NCBI RefSeq assembly: GCF_011046895.1
Contig: NZ_CP049249.1
Span: 964,501 to 1,028,500 of the forward strand
Origin: Rhizobium rhizoryzae
GTDB taxonomy: Bacteria; Pseudomonadota; Alphaproteobacteria; Rhizobiales; Rhizobiaceae
Reading direction: 5' to 3'
Length of the DNA: 64,000 nt
Both the position numbers and the translations under genes were made by a program. The notes below the pieces were generated by a model that had not been told where the DNA came from, searched no databases, and was given only the letters and a program-made list of their open reading frames with translations. The number at the start of each line of letters is the position of its first letter. The first letter of the stretch is position 1. Below, piece after piece: positions 58,451 through 64,000 of the stretch.

Positions 58451-59466
58451 CCGTTGAACCGTTCCTTAGTGTGCGCAACCTGACCGTCGGCTTCGGCCCC
58501 CAGGGTGCCATCCGGGCCGTGCGGGAGGTGTCCTTCGATCTCCAAGCAGGCAAGACGCTCTGTCTTGTCGGCGAATCCGGCTCCGGGAAGAGCGTCACCG
58601 CAACATCGATCATGGGCCTGCACAAGCCGGGAAGCGCCAGAGTCGAGGCCGATCGCATGCGTCTCGATGGCATTGACCTGCTGGACTGCGACGAGAAGCA
58701 GCTTGCCCGCTTGCGCGGCTCTCTGATGGGCATGATCTTTCAGGACCCCATGTCTTCGCTGAACCCGGCTCTGACCATAGGCTTCCAGTTGCGCGAGGCG
58801 CTGCTGCTGCATGAAAAAATGAGCACGCGGGCAGCGAATGCGCGAGTGATGGACGTTTTGCAGCTTGTGCGCATTCCCGATGCCACGCGCCGCATGACGG
58901 CTTATCCGCACCAGCTTTCGGGCGGGATGCGTCAGCGCATCATGATTGCCATGGCCCTGATCTGCCGGCCACGGCTGCTGATCGCCGACGAGCCGACAAC
59001 CGCGCTCGACGTGACGGTACAGGCGCAGATCCTGTGGCTGCTTTCCGAACTGCAGCGGGAGTTCGGCACCGCCATCATCTTCATCACGCATGATCTCGGC
59101 GTGGTGGCGGAAATCGCCGATGATGTCGCCGTCATGTATGCCGGTTCGCTTGTCGAACGTGGTCCGGTTCATTCGATTTTCCAGCAACCGGCGCACGGAT
59201 ATACCGCCGGTCTCTTGCGCGCCACGGCGGAATTCGTTCCCGGCGAACCGAGCCGCGGCAGGCTGGAAGAAATTCCGGGCAATGTACCGAGCTTCTCTCT
59301 TCTGCCCAAAGGTTGCAGTTTCGTGGATCGCTGCCGCTTTGCCGCGCAATCCTGTCGTCAGCGCATGCCGGACTGGCGCGATGCAGGCGCGGGCCATTCT
59401 TCGCGCTGCGATCAACCCGTGGTCTACGGTGCCGCTGCAATTTCAAATGTCGAGGCCACCACATGA
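58447..59466 (+). CDS. Dipeptide-type ABC transporter ATPase (DppD-like)
   Basis: 339 residues. Walker A is [11 protein letters not shown] (about 44-54), the Q-loop is [10 protein letters not shown], the signature [15 protein letters not shown], Walker [13 protein letters not shown] and the switch FITHDLG. The C-terminal Opp extension has the cysteines in [17 protein letters not shown]. It starts and ends in ATGA overlaps with its neighbours, so all transporter subunits are coupled. Gene order D then F is the usual one, in contrast to the importer at 6700-8728. Confidence 0.93.
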   Translation: MTVEPFLSVRNLTVGFGPQGAIRAVREVSFDLQAGKTLCLVGESGSGKSVTATSIMGLHKPGSARVEADRMRLDGIDLLDCDEKQLARLRGSLMGMIFQDPMSSLNPALTIGFQLREALLLHEKMSTRAANARVMDVLQLVRIPDATRRMTAYPHQLSGGMRQRIMIAMALICRPRLLIADEPTTALDVTVQAQILWLLSELQREFGTAIIFITHDLGVVAEIADDVAVMYAGSLVERGPVHSIFQQPAHGYTAGLLRATAEFVPGEPSRGRLEEIPGNVPSFSLLPKGCSFVDRCRFAAQSCRQRMPDWRDAGAGHSSRCDQPVVYGAAAISNVEATT

Positions 59467-60449
59467 CTGCTGACACAAATGTATTGCGGGCGGAAAATCT
59501 GGTCCGGCATTTTAAGACCGGCAAGGGGCAGACCGTTCATGCCGTGAACGATGTTTCGCTCTCAATTGCGCCGGGTGAAACCTTGGCACTGGTTGGCGAA
59601 AGCGGCTGCGGCAAATCTACCCTTGGGCGCATGATCATGGGGCTTGACCGCCCCGACAAGGGTTCCGTGAAATTGCTGGGCCAGGATCTCTCCGGCATGG
59701 GTCGCCGGGAACTGCACGAGGCGCGACGGTCCGTGCAGATGATTTTTCAGGACCCGTCCGCTTCGCTCGATCCGCGCTGGACGGCGGAAGCGATCGTGCG
59801 CGAGCCCCTGGACAATTTCCGCATCGGGACCTCCGCCGAACGGCGCGAGCAGGTGTTGCAGCTTCTCGGCAAGGTCGGGTTGCGGTCCGACCAGGCAAAA
59901 CGCTATCCGCACGAATTGTCCGGTGGACAGCGCCAGCGGCTGGGCATTGCCCGCGCCCTTGCGACACGGCCCCGTCTCGTTGTTGCCGACGAGCCGGTTT
60001 CCGCGCTCGATGTCTCCATCCGCGCCCAGGTCATCAATCTCCTTTGCGACCTGCGCGATGAAATGGAGCTTTCGCTGCTCTTCATTTCACACGATATCGG
60101 CGTGGTATCCCATATCAGCAAGCGAATTGCGGTCATGTATCTGGGGCGGATCGTGGAGGCTGGGGAGACCTCGGTAGTACTGAATGCTCCGCAGCATCCC
60201 TACACGGTCGGACTGCTGCAATCCGTGCCGAGGCCGCGTCCTGCCGAGCGCCGCCAGCGTGCCCCGCTGGAGGGTGATCCGCCAAGTCCTATCAACCTGC
60301 CCTCCGGCTGTGCCTTCCGCACGCGATGTCCACTAGCGGTCGACCTGTGTGCGAGCGTTGTTCCGCCGCTGCGGTCGATAGCGCCGGGCCGCTTCAGTGC
60401 CTGCCATCGCGCCGAAGAGATGACGAACAAGGAGTTGCTGAATGTTTGA
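59463..60449 (+). CDS. Dipeptide-type ABC transporter ATPase (DppF-like)
   Basis: 328 residues from the ATG at 59463, which overlaps the previous stop. Walker A is GESGCGKST (about 44-52), Q-loop FQDPSASLDPRW, signature LSGGQRQRLGIARAL, Walker B LVVADEPVSALD. The C-terminal tail has GCAFRTRCPLAVDLC. Together with the D-type ATPase it powers the importer. It overlaps the SGNH hydrolase start by eight bases, which ties the hydrolase to transport. Confidence 0.93.
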   Translation: MTADTNVLRAENLVRHFKTGKGQTVHAVNDVSLSIAPGETLALVGESGCGKSTLGRMIMGLDRPDKGSVKLLGQDLSGMGRRELHEARRSVQMIFQDPSASLDPRWTAEAIVREPLDNFRIGTSAERREQVLQLLGKVGLRSDQAKRYPHELSGGQRQRLGIARALATRPRLVVADEPVSALDVSIRAQVINLLCDLRDEMELSLLFISHDIGVVSHISKRIAVMYLGRIVEAGETSVVLNAPQHPYTVGLLQSVPRPRPAERRQRAPLEGDPPSPINLPSGCAFRTRCPLAVDLCASVVPPLRSIAPGRFSACHRAEEMTNKELLNV

Positions 60450-61068
60450 ATTTCCGACGCCGCTTGCCACCAATCGCTTCGAGGACGATGTTGTTGCGAT
60501 CCTGACACGGCTGCAGCGTGGTCATCTGCCGGAGCGTCCGATCGCTTTCTACGGCTCATCGTCGTTTCGCCTCTGGGGCACGATGCAGCAGGACCTGCGC
60601 TCGCTCGACATCGTGAACCTCGGTTTCGGTGGCGGCACGAACCTGTCCGGGCGCCATTATCTGCACAAGCTTCTGATTCCGCTCCAGCCTCAGCGCGTCG
60701 TTCTCTATTTTGGCGAGAACGACATTGCCAATGACGGGTTGACAGGAAAAAGCACCTTCCAAAATCTGCAAGCGCTTCTCGACGACATCCGGCGTGCGCT
60801 GCCCTCTGCGGCGATCTTCGTGCTGGGCACGAAACAGAGCCCCACGCGCTGGATCTATGCCGACGAGGTCGACGAATACAATTCCCTGACCGCAAGCTGT
60901 TGTCAGGAACGCGGCGATGCGACCTTCGTCGACGCCTCTGCAGGCCTGATCGGAGAGAACGGCAGACCCATGGGACGCTATTATCAGCCGGACTTCATCC
61001 ATCTGAATGCTGGTGGCTACGCGGTTTGGGCCGATATCCTTCGGGACGTTCCGGGTCTTTTGACCTGA
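60442..61068 (+). CDS. SGNH/GDSL-family hydrolase, cytoplasmic
   Basis: 208 residues with the SGNH blocks: block I FYGSSSF (nucleophile probably S40), block II NLGFGGG, block III GENDI (N93) and block V D184-x-x-H187 in PDFIHLN. There is no signal peptide, so it acts on an imported substrate. Family members are esterases or lipases of small acyl esters and some act on acylated sugars. Translational overlap with the transporter ATPase and the following matA-matB genes suggest that it releases malonate (or a malonyl half-ester) from the imported compound. Confidence 0.85.
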   Translation: MFEFPTPLATNRFEDDVVAILTRLQRGHLPERPIAFYGSSSFRLWGTMQQDLRSLDIVNLGFGGGTNLSGRHYLHKLLIPLQPQRVVLYFGENDIANDGLTGKSTFQNLQALLDDIRRALPSAAIFVLGTKQSPTRWIYADEVDEYNSLTASCCQERGDATFVDASAGLIGENGRPMGRYYQPDFIHLNAGGYAVWADILRDVPGLLT

Positions 61069-61158
61069 CGCGGGCAGTATCTTTGAGACAGTCATGGCGG
61101 TGAACCCGCCATGGCCCATCCGCCTTGTTTTCACCCTTGCCCGAAAGAGAGTGGACCA

Positions 61159-62418
61159 ATGAGTGTCTTGTCCGACGTTCTGGACCTGGTCTTCCGCCGC
61201 ACGATGAGAGTGACGGTTCCTGCGCAGGCAACCGCTGCCGCGATGCCGAGGCTGATCGAGGATCTTCTGTCTTCGAAGGGCGAAATCACCGGAGTGATGA
61301 CCGCCAGACACATTCTCGACCGCTACAACGTCATGACGGACGCAGAGAAGCTGCAGTTCTTCACGCATCTGGCAGAGGATCTCGATCTGGATCATGCAGA
61401 CCTGGAGACGGCTCTCCATGCCTTGAAGGCAAAGCCTGACCGGAAAAGCTACGACCGGTTTCTGGCCGCTGCCGAACCACGACGCCAGGAACTGGCGCGG
61501 CGCCTGAACCGAATGCCCGGCGCCACGCGGCTGCTGGTCGACATGCGCGCCGATCTGCTGAGACTGGTACCGCCGGACGACCCCATCGCCCGCATCGACA
61601 GTGATTTCCGCCACCTGTTCGCAAGCTGGTTCAATCGCGGCTTTCTGGTGCTGCGGCGCATCAGTTGGGAAAGTCCGGCCCATATTCTCGAAAAGATCAT
61701 CCGCTACGAGGCCGTACACGCGATCACCTCTTGGGAAGATCTGCGCCGACGTGTCGAACCGGAGGATCGCCGCTGCTTTGCCTTCTTCCATCCGGCCATG
61801 CCCGATGAGCCCCTCATCTTCGTCGAGGTTGCGTTGACGAAGGGTATTGCAAGTTCCGTCCAGTCGCTGCTCTCGGATGATCGCACGCCGCTTGCGGCAC
61901 ACGAAGCGGATACGGCGATCTTCTACTCCATCTCCAATTGCCAGGTGGGGCTTGCGGGCATCTCCTTTGGCAACTCGCTCATCAAGCAGGTGGTGAACGA
62001 TCTGACTGCGGAACTGCCGGGGCTCTCAACCTTCTCCACCCTTTCGCCCATGCCGCTCTTCTCACGCTGGCTTCTGGAGCAGGGCTTCGATGCGTCCGAC
62101 TGGACCAAGCCACAGCTTCTGGCAGCGGCCGCGTATTACCTGACGTCGGCAAGACGGAACGATGGTCATCACTATGATCCCGTGGCACGCTTCCATCTCG
62201 GAAACGGGGCTCTGGTTCATGCCGTGCATGCACAGGCTGATACCTCGCAACGTGGAAAGAAGGATAGCCTTGGGGTGATGACCAACTACCTGTACGATCT
62301 TGCCCGGCTCGAACAAAACCATGAAAGCTTCGCCAATCAGAAGCAGGTCGCCGCATCACCGCCAGTGCAAACTCTTACCCAGTCATTTCAGTCCGTCGAG
62401 GTTCTTCAAAATGCCTAA
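61159..62418 (+). CDS. matA: Malonyl-CoA decarboxylase MatA
   Basis: 419 residues from the ATG at 61159; an earlier in-frame start lies in the intergenic part. The malonyl-CoA decarboxylase family is recognised by the N-terminal helical domain, then RISWESPAHILEKIIRYEAV, FFHPAMPDEPLIFVEVALT, the active-site region NCQVGLAGISFGN and HYDPVARFHLGNGA. It converts malonyl-CoA to acetyl-CoA and CO2 in the cytoplasm. It follows the SGNH gene by 90 bases and overlaps matB by eight bases. Confidence 0.92.
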   Translation: MSVLSDVLDLVFRRTMRVTVPAQATAAAMPRLIEDLLSSKGEITGVMTARHILDRYNVMTDAEKLQFFTHLAEDLDLDHADLETALHALKAKPDRKSYDRFLAAAEPRRQELARRLNRMPGATRLLVDMRADLLRLVPPDDPIARIDSDFRHLFASWFNRGFLVLRRISWESPAHILEKIIRYEAVHAITSWEDLRRRVEPEDRRCFAFFHPAMPDEPLIFVEVALTKGIASSVQSLLSDDRTPLAAHEADTAIFYSISNCQVGLAGISFGNSLIKQVVNDLTAELPGLSTFSTLSPMPLFSRWLLEQGFDASDWTKPQLLAAAAYYLTSARRNDGHHYDPVARFHLGNGALVHAVHAQADTSQRGKKDSLGVMTNYLYDLARLEQNHESFANQKQVAASPPVQTLTQSFQSVEVLQNA

Positions 62419-63922
62419 TCTCCTTTACGATACATTGTTTGCACCCGGCCGGGACAGCGATCGAACCTTCCTCACGGATGTGAGCGGGCAGGCTCTCAGC
62501 TACCGTGATTTCCATGCGCTGGCGGCGCGACAGGCTAATGTACTGGCCTCGGCGGGTCTGGTACCGGGAGACAGGCTGGCGGTGCAGGTGGAAAAGACGC
62601 CAGAAGCGCTGGCGCTCTACGCAGCCTGTGTCATGGCGGGGATCGTCTTCCTGCCGCTCAACACTGCCTATACGCTGAGCGAACTCGATTATTTCATCAC
62701 CGACAGCGGTGCACGAGCCGTCGTGTGCGGAGCTGAGACCGCGGCGGACCTGAAGGCGCGATCCGCAGCGAGCATTTCCGTTCTGACCCTGGACGCCGAG
62801 GGCAAGGGCTCCCTCACGGATCTCGCCGCAAGCCAACCGCCGACATTTGCAGTGGCCGAACGGGTTGAAAGTGATCTCGCAGCGCTTCTCTATACGTCGG
62901 GAACGACGGGCCGGTCGAAGGGGGCAATGCTCAGCCACTCCAACCTCCTGTCCAACGCGCGGACGCTGGCCGATCTATGGCGTTTCGACAGCCGCGACGT
63001 TCTCCTGCATGCGCTGCCGATCTTCCACACACATGGCCTCTTCGTCGCCTGCAACGTGACACTGATCGCACAGGCTTCACTCATCTTTCTTCCGAAATTC
63101 GATCTCCCCACCATAATGCGCATGCTGCCACAGGCAAGCGTACTGATGGGTGTTCCGACCTTCTACACCCGGCTTCTTGGTAACGCTGCTTTCACGCGTG
63201 ATCTCGTTGCGCATATGCGACTGTTCATCTCTGGTTCTGCGCCGCTTCTGGCTGAAACGCACGTCGAATTCGAAGCGCGCACTGGCCACCGGATCCTCGA
63301 ACGTTATGGCATGACGGAAACAAACATGTCGGTCTCGAACCCGTATGACGGGGAGCGGCGCGCCGGAACAGTGGGTTTTCCTCTGCCGGATGTGGAACTT
63401 CTGATCACCGACCCGGAAAGCGGCGCCATTCTGCCGGCAGGCGAGACAGGGATGATCGAGGTGCGAGGTCCGAATGTGTTCAAGGGCTATTGGGGCATGC
63501 CGGAAAAGACGAAAGCGGAACTGCGCGAAAACGGCTTTTTCATTACCGGAGATATCGGTCGTGTGGATGAGGATGGTTATGTCCATATCGTGGGCCGCGC
63601 CAAAGACCTCATCATATCGGGTGGGCTCAACATCTATCCGAAGGAAATCGAGATGCTTCTGGATGAGCAGCCCGGCGTTCTGGAAAGCGCCGTCGTCGGC
63701 GTGCCTCATCCGGATTTCGGCGAGGCGGTACTTGCCTTCATCGTTGCCCGTCCCGGACAGAGCCCCGACACGAAGGCCATCTCCGAGGCCGCATCGACCA
63801 ACCTTGCCCGCTTCAAGCAGCCACGGGATATCATTTTGCTGGACGAACTGCCACGCAATACCATGGGCAAGGTCCAGAAGGCAGCCCTTCGCGAGCGCTA
63901 CAAAAACCGGTACGTGGAATGA
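62411..63922 (+). CDS. matB: Malonyl-CoA synthetase MatB
   Basis: 503 residues from the ATG at 62411, inside the end of matA. Adenylate-forming motifs: YTSGTTGRSKGAMLSH, RYGMTETNMSV, ITGDIGRVDEDGYVHIVGR and the C-terminal lysine in RNTMGKVQKAALR. The arrangement (MPNLLYDTLF start, YGMTETNM, GRAKDLIISGG) matches MatB of rhizobial matABC operons, which activates malonate with CoA and ATP. The third classical gene, the malonate carrier matC, is absent; the ABC transporter takes its place. Confidence 0.93.
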   Translation: MPNLLYDTLFAPGRDSDRTFLTDVSGQALSYRDFHALAARQANVLASAGLVPGDRLAVQVEKTPEALALYAACVMAGIVFLPLNTAYTLSELDYFITDSGARAVVCGAETAADLKARSAASISVLTLDAEGKGSLTDLAASQPPTFAVAERVESDLAALLYTSGTTGRSKGAMLSHSNLLSNARTLADLWRFDSRDVLLHALPIFHTHGLFVACNVTLIAQASLIFLPKFDLPTIMRMLPQASVLMGVPTFYTRLLGNAAFTRDLVAHMRLFISGSAPLLAETHVEFEARTGHRILERYGMTETNMSVSNPYDGERRAGTVGFPLPDVELLITDPESGAILPAGETGMIEVRGPNVFKGYWGMPEKTKAELRENGFFITGDIGRVDEDGYVHIVGRAKDLIISGGLNIYPKEIEMLLDEQPGVLESAVVGVPHPDFGEAVLAFIVARPGQSPDTKAISEAASTNLARFKQPRDIILLDELPRNTMGKVQKAALRERYKNRYVE

Positions 63923-64000
63923 AGCAGGCTGTCGTTTTTCAAGTCCGATTGCAATTATCGCTTGTCTGTAGCCAGGATGTGTCGTTAGGCATCTGCAATG
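63923..64000. other. Right-hand end of the window, no feature
   Basis: 78 bases after matB. No gene start, hairpin or repeat could be recognised, and the matB terminator is not evident before the window ends. Confidence 0.5.

Noticed and set aside
61111..61158. N-terminal extension of MatA
   Set aside because: The extra 16 residues are not part of malonyl-CoA decarboxylases, and the segment lies in the gap after the SGNH gene.
1..64000. tRNA genes, rRNA genes and insertion sequences
   Set aside because: I scanned for tRNA-like cloverleaf ends, rRNA signatures and transposase motifs with terminal repeats and found none that hold up.

Overview
The window reads as part of a repABC-type secondary replicon (large plasmid or chromid) of an alphaproteobacterium of the Rhizobiales, most likely Rhizobiaceae. 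The evidence is a complete repA-repB-repC cassette with its antisense RNA and two perfect RepB-type palindromes (17514-21375), an adjacent RHE_PE00001-like gene, a RIME-like intergenic palindrome pair (36848-36934) and many solute-binding-protein ABC transporters. No tRNA, rRNA, CRISPR array or recognisable insertion sequence was seen.

Left arm (1-10317): a truncated GntR regulator and a DapA-family aldolase; a TetR regulator with a small membrane protein under a 20-bp-armed operator; then a five-gene dipeptide-type ABC transporter followed by an Asp/Glu-racemase-fold protein that lacks both catalytic cysteines, and an RpiR regulator. Next (10331-17158, all minus strand) come two paralogous proteins of an unrecognised family flanking an 80-residue protein, an AraC regulator and a Pls/PosA-type single-module NRPS (adenylation, carrier, membrane and left-handed beta-helix domains).

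Replication block and biosynthetic cluster (17159-28531): parS-like sites, RepA, RepB, ctRNA, RepC and RHE_PE00001. A tightly packed set follows: GNAT-like protein, glutamine-dependent asparagine synthetase homologue, acyl carrier protein, AMP-forming ligase and NAD-synthetase-like amidase. I read this as a small, uncharacterised amide-forming pathway that works on carrier-bound acyl groups.

Nitrogen block (28625-49427): NasT-NasS nitrate sensor, a near-consensus sigma-54 promoter, the NrtABD nitrate transporter, NirBD nitrite reductase, assimilatory nitrate reductase and, convergently, an HPP-family membrane protein that may carry nitrite. Next door is a second nitrogen-scavenging operon: a BMP-type ABC transporter with formamidase, biuret amidohydrolase, a second cysteine hydrolase and a cupin. 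It is preceded by a sigma-54 promoter whose -12 element overlaps a GntR-like box. The two operons look like a nitrogen-limitation island turning nitrate, formamide, biuret and perhaps related ureides into ammonium.

Right arm (49488-63922): a CHASE2-PAS-GGDEF(degenerate)-EAL protein with a FecR-domain secreted protein carrying about 50 Gly/Asn tetrapeptide repeats, then a GntR-controlled operon joining a dipeptide-type ABC transporter, an SGNH hydrolase, malonyl-CoA decarboxylase (MatA) and malonyl-CoA synthetase (MatB). The last suggests uptake of a malonylated compound, hydrolysis inside the cell, and use of the released malonate as acetyl-CoA.
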